Assembly: GCF_002005205.3 (NCBI RefSeq)
Contig: NZ_CP019702.2
Location: 2,174,001-2,238,000, forward strand
DNA length: 64,000 bases
Direction of reading: 5' to 3'
Source of the DNA: Rhizobium rhizogenes
GTDB taxonomy: Bacteria; Pseudomonadota; Alphaproteobacteria; Rhizobiales; Rhizobiaceae
The position numbers and the translations under genes are program-made. This document shows, piece by piece, positions 1-8,297 of the stretch. A model generated the notes under the pieces. It was not told the origin of the DNA. It ran no database searches and saw only the letters and a program-made list of their open reading frames with translations. The stretch's first letter is position 1, and each line of letters starts with the position of its first letter.

Positions 1-3000
1 GCCCGTCTGCTCACTGGTGCGATAATCCTTGCCGGTGCCGGCGCGGGCGTCCTTGAACTTGAACGATTTGGCGCGGAAATGGCTGTAGCTGTAATCCGCA
101 CGGATCGACCAATTATCGTTCAGCGCATATTCCGCACCGAGGCCGATGGTGAAGCCGGCACGTGTTCCGGAAGCCTTCTCCACGAAGAATGCCGTCGTTT
201 CAGAGCCGAGAGGATTGCTCGCGCTCGCGCCGTCGGAAATATACTGGTCGCGCCACTGGGTTTCTTTCGCCAGCGCCAGGCCGGCGGTGGAGTAAACGAG
301 AAGCCTGTCATTCACGGCATAACCGAGCTTCGCCCGCAGACCGGCCGTCCAGTCGATATCGTAGCTGGTCGTTGCGTCCACGTGGCCGCTCTTTGCCAGC
401 ACCGGATCGGTGGAACCGAACTTTTCGAGGCCACGAAGATAGGTCTTGGTGTAATCGGCCTCGACGCCGACGACAAAGCCGTTTTCCAGCTGCCGGTCAT
501 AACCGGCCTGCAGTCCAAACGCGCCGCCCCGCAGGTTGAAATCGGCTGATTCCCGTGCGGCCGCATCGTTGAATGTGCCATCCAGCGAGGTCGTATTTCC
601 GGCAAAATTCAGGAAATCGCCGCCGGCATGGGCACCCACATGGAAGCCGGTCCAGTCACGCACGAAGGATGCGTCCGTCGGGCTGCTGAAGGGGGAAAGG
701 CCGGGCAGGGCCTCGCCGCCGCCGATCGTCGCGGTAAGGCTCGCATAGATCGTGCGGCCGGGACCGGGCTGCGTGACGAGGCCGAGCGGATCGACATAAA
801 AACGGTCGAACAGGTTCTCCACCCGCAGGCTCGCGGTCATATTGTCGTTGATCTTGTATTCGGTAAACAGATCGACCAGCGTATAGGGCTCCCAGTCGAC
901 AAGTGCGATGAATTGCGACGCGCCCTGCGCGGTGACGTCGCCGTGGCCGATGGCGCGCGGGCCGACATAGGAGACGCGGCCGCCGACCGTCAGCCGGTCC
1001 TCGAGGAATTTCTGCGAAAGCGTCAGGTCGACCGTATATTCCGGCTGAACATGGTTCGTCGCGTAGTCGCCATAGAGAGACTTGCTGTCGCAGGTCTGGG
1101 TCGTGCGGCAATATTCGACATTCAGGAAGTAGTTGGCGGAAAGATCGGCCGAAAATCCGCCATTGGTGTAACGGCCGGAAAGTTCGAGACCGGAAAATTT
1201 GGCACGCGGAATATTGCCGATATTTAGCGTCAGCTGCGGTTCGGTCACGACGGTGCGCGAGATGTAATTCTTCACATCCCAGTTGAAATAACCGAACTTG
1301 ATCATGGCGGTATCATCGTCGGAGAAGATGCCGTCGCGAATGATGTTGGTGCCGATTTCCCAGTTGCTGGAGCGTTCCGGCAGGACGCCGGCATTCGCGA
1401 TGACGCTGTTGAAAGCCGAGACGGATTCAATGATGGATGGCGAGCGCAGCGTATTCGAATAATTGACGTAGAACTGGGTGTTGTCGAACGGTTCCAGCGT
1501 CACTCCGGCAGATGGGCTGAAACCGCCGTCATCCACTTTCAGGCCAACCGGCTTGTCCTGCGCCTGATAACGCTCATAGGGATCAAATCGGTCTTCAACC
1601 CAATAATGGGAATATCGCAGGCCGCCATTAAGGGTAAGCCAGTCCACCGGCTTGTAAGCTGCCTTGGCAAAGGCTGCACCTTCATGGCGAATGGCGTCGC
1701 GCGGGGTCAGCCAGCCCTCCAGAACGGCGGTGTGGTTGCTGCCCTTGGTGTCTTCGGCGCGGTAGGAAAATCCGTAATTCAGGTCGAAATCGCCGTAATC
1801 CAGGCTGAACTGCGAGCGGTTGGTAATCTCCGCTCCCCACATATTGGTATCGGTGCCGACCCGGAATCCCGATGGCAGGCCGATCTTCTCCGGCGTCAGG
1901 CCACGCCCGCCGCGCACGGGGTTGCGGACTTCGAGATGGTTGAAATAGAAATTCGACTTGAAGTCGATGAGGTCGTTGTCTTCGGGGTTCCAGTTGTATC
2001 TGGCGGTAAATGTGTCGAGGCTGGTGCTGACGGTCTGTTCCTGCTGCTGCGCCTGTCCGGTATTCGAGGTCAGCCGCGAGGCAAGCCTGTCTCCGGCCTC
2101 GCTTCTGTATCCCATGTAACCGATCTGGAATGTCTGGTCGTCTGACAGACGCGCCGTGACCTTCGCCAGAAGCGATTGTGTTTCCAGCTCGGTATTGAGG
2201 ATTTCCTCGCCGCCGCGATAATTGGCCAGACCTTCATTGATCATCGTGTTGGGCAGAGTGCCGCCCCAATATTTCGTGTCGCCGATGTTTTTCGGTGACG
2301 CAACAGGGCCATGGCTGCCGGCGTGATAATTGCCCTGACGGCGATGCGCATATCCGGCGACGACATCGATATCCTCGCCTTTGTAAGCGCCGATGATGCT
2401 GCCGGAACCGGTCGTCGGCTTGAGGAAGGCGGGTCTGTCCATGCCATCGGCAGACGGGGTCGCGTTGCCTGCGCCAGACTGGTAGCTGTAACCGCTCAAT
2501 GCGCCTTCCGTCGGGCTTGATGAATTGGTGCCGAAGCCGCCCTTGACCTTCAGCCCCCATTTCTCGCCCGGCTTGACGATGTCGTCGGCGCCGACCGTTC
2601 GCATCGCCACCGATCCGGCATTACCGAAGGAAGCGGCATCGGCTCCCTTGGTAATGTCGACACCGGCGATGAAATCGGGATCGACATAGGTGCGGTTCGA
2701 GACGCCCTGATACCCCTGATAGACCGTCACGGAATTTTCAGCGCCGTCGACCGTCGTGGCGACGCGGCCCATTCCCTGCATGCCGCGAATGTTGACGTCG
2801 ATGGCGCCGGCGCCGTTTCGCGCTTCGCCGGACATCACGCCGGCCGTGCCGCGAAACATGTCGGCCGGGCTTGAGCCGCGGAAGCGCTCGATATCCTCGC
2901 CCGAAATGAAGGCGGTCGGGGCATCGTTGCCATAAGGTGCGTCCGGGCTGCCATATCGTCCGGTCTTGCCGGTGACGGTGATTGTTTCGAGAACCAGCGA

Positions 3001-3384
3001 GCCATCCGCAGAGGTTGCTTCCGGTGCCTGTGAGGCATTGGAAACCGTCACGCGATCGGGCGCGGTGAAGCGGAAGCTGAGGCCGGTGCCGTCAAGCAGC
3101 CTGCCGAGCGCTTCCCGCGGTGGCAGGGAGCCGGCCGCGCCGGAGGTCTTGAGCCCTCTCGTCAAGGATGCGTCGTAGAAAATCTGTATGCCGCTTGCGG
3201 CGCCAAAGCGCGTCAGCGCCACATCGAGGGACCCGGCTGGAATGGAAAACTGGCGCAGCTCCTGCGCAACAGCCTGGGTATGGGCATATAAGGATACGGA
3301 GCAGGCCAGTGATGCGCAGAATGCTGCAAGCCTCAAACGCCGTTCGCGACCACCGGATTTATGTCCCCTCGCCAATAAAGTCAT
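1..3384 (-). CDS. TonB-dependent receptor with STN domain and fused C-terminal Omp31-like barrel (partial)
   Basis: This is an outer-membrane energised transporter of the signalling type, cut by the left edge after 1128 residues. Reading the minus strand gives a signal peptide (about residues 1-40, ending AVA-Q), a secretin/TonB short N-terminal domain (about 42-110), a TonB box near 120 (LETITVTG), then plug and barrel with HasR-like plug sequence (IRGMQGMGR, YQGYQGVSNRTYVDP) and a barrel ending near 887 (ENLFDRFYVDP). The HasR heme motifs FRAP and NPNL are not intact (LRSP, NAGV), so the ligand is open. From residue 911 (WTGFHVGAHAGG) at least 218 further residues resemble the Omp25/Omp31 eight-stranded barrel family. 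Start 3384 has a GGGAA ribosome site; an in-frame ATG at 3402 is possible. Sigma and FecR genes lie directly upstream. Confidence 0.9.
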   Translation of the reverse strand, partial: MTLLARGHKSGGRERRLRLAAFCASLACSVSLYAHTQAVAQELRQFSIPAGSLDVALTRFGAASGIQIFYDASLTRGLKTSGAAGSLPPREALGRLLDGTGLSFRFTAPDRVTVSNASQAPEATSADGSLVLETITVTGKTGRYGSPDAPYGNDAPTAFISGEDIERFRGSSPADMFRGTAGVMSGEARNGAGAIDVNIRGMQGMGRVATTVDGAENSVTVYQGYQGVSNRTYVDPDFIAGVDITKGADAASFGNAGSVAMRTVGADDIVKPGEKWGLKVKGGFGTNSSSPTEGALSGYSYQSGAGNATPSADGMDRPAFLKPTTGSGSIIGAYKGEDIDVVAGYAHRRQGNYHAGSHGPVASPKNIGDTKYWGGTLPNTMINEGLANYRGGEEILNTELETQSLLAKVTARLSDDQTFQIGYMGYRSEAGDRLASRLTSNTGQAQQQEQTVSTSLDTFTARYNWNPEDNDLIDFKSNFYFNHLEVRNPVRGGRGLTPEKIGLPSGFRVGTDTNMWGAEITNRSQFSLDYGDFDLNYGFSYRAEDTKGSNHTAVLEGWLTPRDAIRHEGAAFAKAAYKPVDWLTLNGGLRYSHYWVEDRFDPYERYQAQDKPVGLKVDDGGFSPSAGVTLEPFDNTQFYVNYSNTLRSPSIIESVSAFNSVIANAGVLPERSSNWEIGTNIIRDGIFSDDDTAMIKFGYFNWDVKNYISRTVVTEPQLTLNIGNIPRAKFSGLELSGRYTNGGFSADLSANYFLNVEYCRTTQTCDSKSLYGDYATNHVQPEYTVDLTLSQKFLEDRLTVGGRVSYVGPRAIGHGDVTAQGASQFIALVDWEPYTLVDLFTEYKINDNMTASLRVENLFDRFYVDPLGLVTQPGPGRTIYASLTATIGGGEALPGLSPFSSPTDASFVRDWTGFHVGAHAGGDFLNFAGNTTSLDGTFNDAAARESADFNLRGGAFGLQAGYDRQLENGFVVGVEADYTKTYLRGLEKFGSTDPVLAKSGHVDATTSYDIDWTAGLRAKLGYAVNDRLLVYSTAGLALAKETQWRDQYISDGASASNPLGSETTAFFVEKASGTRAGFTIGLGAEYALNDNWSIRADYSYSHFRAKSFKFKDARAGTGKDYRTSEQTG

Positions 3385-3531
3385 CCCCGTATTCCCTTCC
3401 ATTTCGCCGCCTTGCTGCGGCCTCTGATAGGGAAGACGACCGAGGCGCATGAACCCGAAAAGATTTGTGGAGTTTTTTTGTAATATTTTCGGATCGTCCG
3501 GAATCCAGCGCTGTCTCCGGTTCGAAAGGCT

Positions 3532-4458
3532 TCAGACGAGCAGCAATATTCCGCCGGCGCCGACCGCATGAAGATGCAGGGTTTCTTCAAGATGGGCGAT
3601 AATGTCCTGCGGCCGGTTGAGCTGAAAGACGCCCGAGACGTGCAGGGAGCGCAGGCTTTGACGGGTGATGATGATCCTGCCGCGCCGGTGGCGGTTCAGG
3701 CTCGCAACGATGTCTTCCAGCGGACGGTTGTTGAAGACCAGCATGCCTTCACGCCATGCCGATGCCGTCTCGAGGTCGATCCTGGATTTTTCCCCAAGGC
3801 CAGCGTCCGAATAGACGATTGCCTCTCCGGGAAGCAGCTGCGCATCGCCGAGACAGTGGACGCTGAGCGGGCCGGACAGGCATTCCACGGTTACGCCACT
3901 GGCGTTATGGGTGACGCTGAAGGCGCCGCCGGAGGCCTGCACGCGGCCATTGCCGGCTTTGACAACAAAAGGAACGTTCGCCGCCTGCTGGACGGTGAAG
4001 ACCGCAGCACCTGCCGTGAGATCGAACTGCCGTTCGCTGCGCTCCAGCGACAGGGCGGAGCCGCCATCGAGAAAGGCGGTCGAGCCATCCGGCAGGCTGA
4101 CATTCTGCTGCTCGCCGACATCAGTTGAAAAATCCGCAAGCATTGCGCCGATGGAGGGCAGGTAACCGAGTTCCGGCAGCGCGACGGCAATGCCGGCAAG
4201 GCCGGCGGCAAGGCTGCCGCCCACCAGAAAGGATCGTCTGGATGTGGCTTTGACGCGGGTCTGCGCCTGCGCTTCCAGGGCCGGGCCAAGATCGCGCCAG
4301 AGCGCTGACGCCTCGACGAAGGCGCGTTCGTGATCGGCGCTGAGGTTGCGCCAGTGGCGGAGCGCCTCCGTATCCTCAACCGTGGCCGCGCCGGAGCGCA
4401 GCCTGACGATAAAGGTCGTGGCCTTTCTTCTGAGCGCATCGGATCCTTCGTTCAACAC
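3532..4458 (-). CDS. FecR-family anti-sigma factor / signal transducer
   Basis: An inner-membrane regulator that relays occupancy of the TonB receptor STN domain to the ECF sigma factor. The 308-residue protein has a FecR N-terminal cytoplasmic domain (about 8-60), a single hydrophobic segment (79-95) preceded by an SRRSFL motif at 73-78, the periplasmic FecR domain (about 112-205) and a C-terminal STN-like region (about 240-300, FNNRPLEDIVASLNR). It lies 86 bases downstream of the sigma gene and 147 bases upstream of the receptor, the usual order sigma, anti-sigma, receptor. The start is TTG 4458, or GTG three bases upstream, with AGGGG before it. Family assignment is firm; the twin-arginine-like motif suggests Tat-dependent insertion as reported for other FecR proteins. 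Confidence 0.9.
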   Translation of the reverse strand: MLNEGSDALRRKATTFIVRLRSGAATVEDTEALRHWRNLSADHERAFVEASALWRDLGPALEAQAQTRVKATSRRSFLVGGSLAAGLAGIAVALPELGYLPSIGAMLADFSTDVGEQQNVSLPDGSTAFLDGGSALSLERSERQFDLTAGAAVFTVQQAANVPFVVKAGNGRVQASGGAFSVTHNASGVTVECLSGPLSVHCLGDAQLLPGEAIVYSDAGLGEKSRIDLETASAWREGMLVFNNRPLEDIVASLNRHRRGRIIITRQSLRSLHVSGVFQLNRPQDIIAHLEETLHLHAVGAGGILLLV

Positions 4459-4544
4459 GCAACCCCTATCAAAAAACCGTCTGGATGCCGGAATTTCACA
4501 TGAACCTCATTAGCTCTAACGATCACAAACGGTAAATCCGAAAA

Positions 4545-5054
4545 TTATCTGCGCCGCTCATGTCCCATTTTCTCGATGCAGTAGTTGAGGGCGCGATTGA
4601 TTTCCATTTCCACCGTGCGGGTGGAGACATGGAACTCTTCCGCGATCTCGGCATAGGGACGAAATTCCAGCCGCGCCGCGACCAGCATCTTTCTCTGTCG
4701 ATCCGGCAGTTCACCGATGACCCGCATGAGCTGCCGGATCTGGTCGCGGTCGATTACCTGCTGGTCCGGACCCGGGCGCTCGTCGCGAATGGAAAGGGCA
4801 TCCTCGATCTGCTCGGTCGTGGCGCGGTGCCTGCGGCCCCGCCCGTGATCGATGGCCAGCGACCTGGCGATGCGCTTGAGATAAGGCACTGGTGCTGCGG
4901 ATGCGTTCGAGCTGTTTCTCGCCAGCTTGATCCATGCCTCATGGGCAAGATCCTCGGCATCCTCGCGCGAGCCCGTCATCCGCGTCAGATATCGCTTGAT
5001 ATCCGACTGGGTTTTCAGGAATGCCGAAAGGAATTTGTCGTCGCGCTGCGTCAT
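4545..5054 (-). CDS. FecI-like ECF RNA polymerase sigma factor
   Basis: A 169-residue extracytoplasmic-function sigma factor of the iron-starvation (FecI) group. Region 2 is visible in residues about 10-75 (REDAEDLAHEAWIKLAR, then YLKRIARSLAIDHGR), and region 4 in about 105-160 (LPDRQRKMLVAARLEF, then a helix-turn-helix YAEIAEEFHVSTRTVEMEI). It is expected to bind core RNA polymerase when released by the FecR protein encoded next, and to transcribe the receptor gene. First gene of the sigma-fecR-receptor array on this strand. An inverted repeat lies about 55 bases upstream of the start. Confidence 0.92.
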   Translation of the reverse strand: MTQRDDKFLSAFLKTQSDIKRYLTRMTGSREDAEDLAHEAWIKLARNSSNASAAPVPYLKRIARSLAIDHGRGRRHRATTEQIEDALSIRDERPGPDQQVIDRDQIRQLMRVIGELPDRQRKMLVAARLEFRPYAEIAEEFHVSTRTVEMEINRALNYCIEKMGHERRR

Positions 5055-5110
5055 GACCGACCTGGAGATTGGACTTCAGGCGATACCCCGTGGCAGATGC
5101 GAATTCAATA

Positions 5111-5134
5111 CTTAACTTAAATAATCATGTTAAG
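5111..5134. promoter_or_regulatory. Inverted repeat upstream of the sigma factor gene
   Basis: CTTAAC-N12-GTTAAG, perfect six-base arms in an AT-rich patch starting 57 bases upstream of the sigma gene start. The position fits an operator for an iron-responsive regulator (Fur, RirA or Irr type), but the repeat does not clearly match any consensus I can recall, so the regulator is not named. Confidence 0.35.
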
Positions 5135-5209
5135 GCGCATGATCGATGATGGCGTGATGATGCCAATGCCCGGGCGAAGGCGACGGGTCGCCCCCGGCCT
5201 GGGAAGGCG

Positions 5210-6112
5210 TCACAGCTGCATCTTGATCGTCAGCATATATTCGGTGCCCTTCGCCCGGTCGCGGGTGCGGGACACTTCCAGGGTAATCTTTTCCAGCTTG
5301 TGTTCGAGGCTTTCCTTGATCGTTCCGCCGGGTGTGTCCTCACGGCGCAACGAGGTGTCGCCATAACCAAGGCCGATTTTGCGCGTGATGGCGTTTTCCG
5401 TATAGGTTCTTCCGAACATGGCTGAGGCCTGTCCGCTGCGGACGGTGGCTTCGAAACCACGGGTATCGATATCCCGGTAGGCCGAGCCGCTGATCGAATT
5501 GTCCGACTGGCTATAGCTGCCGCCCGCGCTTATTCTGGCAAGCCGGTGTCCGTCGTGCTCAAGCGAGACATTGCCGTCGGCCGAAGGTCCGAAAAGCCCG
5601 CCGTTCATGCTGTCCTTGTAGGTGAAGCGGAAGCGCCCGCTGCGGGCATCGACCTGATAATTGTAGGAGGCGTCGCCGCTGCGCACCTGAATACCCGGGG
5701 CCGGTTCGCTGCCGAGGATCGGCGAAACCTTGTCGGCGAAATTAAAGAGGGGTCTGGTGACCTGTTCGAATTCCGTCTGCGACAGCTGCACGGTCTTGCC
5801 TTCCGCATCGAAACCGCCGACGGCGAGGCATGGGCGCTGATTGATGACGCTTTTCAGGGCAAACAGCGTGCAATTGTCGCTGGTCATGCCGGCAATGGCG
5901 GCGTGGACGGAGTTGCGCAGCGTATAGCTGCCGCAGCAGGAGAAGGCGTCGTTGTCCGCGCTCGCATCCCTCGTATAACCGGTGAAAACGATGCCGCTCG
6001 CCCCGGTGGAGATATTTACATTGGCGAATTGCGGGCCGCTTTGCAGCGGAAACAGCTTCAACCGGCTCTGGTCAGCAAGCGTCTTCGGGTTGGAAAGCGA
6101 TGGAATCGGCAT
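5210..6112 (-). CDS. Uncharacterised protein in the surface-signalling locus
   Basis: I do not recognise this 300-residue protein. The start at 6112 is chosen because GGAGAG stands eight bases before the ATG; an upstream in-frame ATG has no comparable site. There is no clear N-terminal signal peptide. The first half holds four cysteines (SCCG near residue 58, DNC, RPC). The second half is rich in alternating polar and hydrophobic residues typical of beta structure (about residues 185-245), and the C-terminus is charged (LEHKLEKITLEVSRTRD). It reads in the same direction as the sigma-fecR-receptor genes 155 bases downstream. It could be a secreted partner of the receptor or an unrelated gene; the sequence alone does not decide. 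Confidence 0.6.
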   Translation of the reverse strand: MPIPSLSNPKTLADQSRLKLFPLQSGPQFANVNISTGASGIVFTGYTRDASADNDAFSCCGSYTLRNSVHAAIAGMTSDNCTLFALKSVINQRPCLAVGGFDAEGKTVQLSQTEFEQVTRPLFNFADKVSPILGSEPAPGIQVRSGDASYNYQVDARSGRFRFTYKDSMNGGLFGPSADGNVSLEHDGHRLARISAGGSYSQSDNSISGSAYRDIDTRGFEATVRSGQASAMFGRTYTENAITRKIGLGYGDTSLRREDTPGGTIKESLEHKLEKITLEVSRTRDRAKGTEYMLTIKMQL

Positions 6113-6295
6113 TCTTCTTCTCTCCTGAAACACGGAACGGTATTTCCCTTCTATCATCGCAACGTGAAGGTGCAACCCGCAACCTGTGTGGGTCAGTTTC
6201 TGTGGATGAGAGCAACCGCTGTTGTTACCGTGAGCCTCTGCACATATGCTGGACTACTTAAATCTCGATTTCCGGGCACGACGGACAGGCGCATA

Positions 6296-7276
6296 ATGAC
6301 CTCCCAGTTGGATTTTTTCGCTTCCGCGACAGCACGGCTTCCCCAGGGTGAACGCGGGCGAAAAGCGGCTGGTCGCGAAACGGCAAAGACGAATGCTGCG
6401 GATGACGAGACGCTTGCCGGGTATCTTGAATCCACCGGCAATTACCGTGTCTTACGCAGGCTCATGCCACGACCGGTCATCGAGCGGCCGCGGCCGGAGT
6501 TCCCGCGTCAGGGGATCATCCTCGATACCGAAACCACGGGCCTCAATCATCGGACCGACGAGATCATCGAGATCGGCGTCATCGCCTTCACATTCGACGA
6601 TCACGGCGCGATCGGCGATGTTACCGGCGTTTATGGCGGCCTGCGGCAACCCGGTGTCGCCATCCCGGAAGAGATCACACACCTGACCGGGATTACCGAC
6701 GAGATGGTCGCCGGACAGGCAATAGACATGGACCGGCTGAGCGCGCTTGTTGGCCGGGCGGATCTGATCATCGCCCATAATGCCGGCTTTGACCGCCCGT
6801 TCTGCGAGGCTTTTTCACCGATTTTCCGCGAGAAGGCATGGGCCTGTTCAGTGTCCGAGATCGACTGGCGGGCACGGGGTTTTGAGGGCAGCAAACTTGC
6901 CTATCTGATCGGGCAGTCCGGCTATTTTCACGACGGCCATCGCGCTGTCGACGATTGTTTCGCTCTTCTGGAGGTGCTGGGGCACGCGCGCCCGGGGCAG
7001 GGCGAAGCGCCCTTCGCGGAACTGCATCAGGCCAGCCAGCGCTCCCGGGCCCGCATTTATGCGGAAAACAGCCCCTTCGATATGAAGGATCACCTGAAAA
7101 AACGCGGTTACCGCTGGTCGGATGGTTCCGATGGCCGGCCAAAAGCCTGGTGGGTGGAAATACCGGAGGAAAAGCTGGACGAGGAACTGCATTTTCTGCG
7201 GACCGAGATTTACCGCTGGGAGGCTGATCCCCCGGTCAAGCACCTTACGGCCTTTGACCGGTTCAGGGCCAGCTGA
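6296..7276 (+). CDS. DnaQ-family 3'-5' exonuclease (DNA polymerase III epsilon-like)
   Basis: A DEDDh exonuclease of 326 residues. The exonuclease fold occupies about residues 70-245: Exo I ILDTETTGL with acidic residues D77 and E79, Exo II region IIAHNAGFDRPF, and Exo III HRAVDDC with the catalytic His-Asp pair. A tail of about 75 residues (from SRARIYAENSPF, with RGYRWSD and KAWWVEI) is not part of the core nuclease; it is probably a family-specific DNA- or partner-binding extension. The ATG at 6296 is preferred over a much longer open frame because the upstream part overlaps the gene on the opposite strand and lacks family similarity. A stand-alone role in repair or RNA/DNA trimming is likelier than being the main replicative proofreader. 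Confidence 0.87.
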   Translation: MTSQLDFFASATARLPQGERGRKAAGRETAKTNAADDETLAGYLESTGNYRVLRRLMPRPVIERPRPEFPRQGIILDTETTGLNHRTDEIIEIGVIAFTFDDHGAIGDVTGVYGGLRQPGVAIPEEITHLTGITDEMVAGQAIDMDRLSALVGRADLIIAHNAGFDRPFCEAFSPIFREKAWACSVSEIDWRARGFEGSKLAYLIGQSGYFHDGHRAVDDCFALLEVLGHARPGQGEAPFAELHQASQRSRARIYAENSPFDMKDHLKKRGYRWSDGSDGRPKAWWVEIPEEKLDEELHFLRTEIYRWEADPPVKHLTAFDRFRAS

Positions 7277-7342
7277 TCTGCCCGTATCGGGCCGGTGACG
7301 ACAACAGGCGCCGTCTGACGTCGACATGCGGTGACTAAATGG

Positions 7343-8062
7343 TCACGATAGCGGTGTCAGAGCATTTTTCAGGCTGACGCCCTGCTTCGGCTGCAGGTCG
7401 AGATCGGCCTCGATATGGTCGAGATGATGGAGCATGAGGTCTGAGGCGCTTTTCGCGTCGCCCTTTGCGACGAGCTCGAGAATGGCGAGGTGCTCGTTAT
7501 GGCCGCAGCTCGAAACGCCTGAGCGGCCATAAAGGGCCACGACCAGTGAAGAGCGGGCGACCAGTTCGTCCATGAAACGCTGGAGGATGACATTGCCGGA
7601 CAGCGCCGCCAGCATGAGATGGAAATCGCCCGAGGCCTTGATTTCCGCCCGGCGCGCGGCCGGCCCGCGCTCATTCATATATTGCGCTTCTTCGACCAGA
7701 TGGTCCCGGAACCGCGCAATATCGGCAGGCGTGATGCGCCCTACCGCCGCTGCGATGATGCCCGGCTCGATCAGGCGGCGCGACGCGAAAATCTGGCGCG
7801 CCTCTTCTGGCGAAGGTGTGGAAACGAAGGCGCCACGGTTGCGCTCGGTCTTCACCAGCCCCTCGAAGGCGAGGATTTGCAAAGCGGCGCGCGCCACCGT
7901 GCGGCTGACATTAAAGAGCGCACCAACCTCGGCTTCCGACAGTTTGGTTCCCGGCGCCAGCCGCCGGTCGATGATGGCATTGCGCAGGGATTCTCGGATC
8001 ACAAGCGAACGATCTTCGATTGTGGCATCCACGGCGGCAGAGGTTGTTTCTAGCAAGGTCAT
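7343..8062 (-). CDS. GntR-family regulator, FCD (FadR) subgroup
   Basis: A 239-residue one-component regulator. The N-terminal winged helix lies at about residues 18-85 (RESLRNAIIDRRLAPGTKLSE, then LFNVSRTVARAALQILAFEGLV). The C-terminal FCD effector domain (about 95-220) keeps the usual Asp/His metal or acid-ligand positions (DFHLMLAALSGN, HNEHLAILELV). It is divergent from the ABC transporter/racemase operon starting at 8298, and the 235-base gap holds paired inverted repeats, so it probably represses that operon until a transported carboxylate or amino-acid derivative is bound. Confidence 0.9.
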   Translation of the reverse strand: MTLLETTSAAVDATIEDRSLVIRESLRNAIIDRRLAPGTKLSEAEVGALFNVSRTVARAALQILAFEGLVKTERNRGAFVSTPSPEEARQIFASRRLIEPGIIAAAVGRITPADIARFRDHLVEEAQYMNERGPAARRAEIKASGDFHLMLAALSGNVILQRFMDELVARSSLVVALYGRSGVSSCGHNEHLAILELVAKGDAKSASDLMLHHLDHIEADLDLQPKQGVSLKNALTPLS

Positions 8063-8127
8063 GTCACGGATCCGGTGTCGCTTCTTCTAACCCGGCGACG
8101 CCCATTTTCCTAGGGCGATATTTCGCA

Positions 8128-8179
8128 ATCGATTGTTTGGATCGCATACAATTTGGCCAATAAATCGAAAACAATCGAT
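8128..8179. promoter_or_regulatory. Inverted repeats in the GntR/ABC divergent promoter region
   Basis: ATCGATTGTTT at 8128-8138 is repeated as its exact complement AAACAATCGAT at 8169-8179. Nested inside is ATTGT-N11-ACAAT at 8132-8152, resembling the TTGT...ACAA half sites common for FCD GntR regulators. Likely operator for the adjacent regulator. Confidence 0.45.
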
Positions 8180-8297
8180 GTAAATTTGAGCAGCCTTTTA
8201 CTGCCTTTCGCAAGCGTTTCAAAAATACTCTTTTATATCAATGGTGAAGCCGATTGGCACGCCGCCTGCATGACAAAGTCGTCGCAGGAGAGTGTTC

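Noticed and set aside
1..3384. Heme-specific (HasR) assignment of the receptor
   Set aside because: The plug resembles HasR-type receptors, but FRAP and NPNL are not conserved, so only the general family is claimed.
5546..6295. Long N-terminal extension of the exonuclease
   Set aside because: It is antisense to the 5210-6112 gene and has no nuclease-family similarity; the internal ATG at 6296 gives a normal protein.
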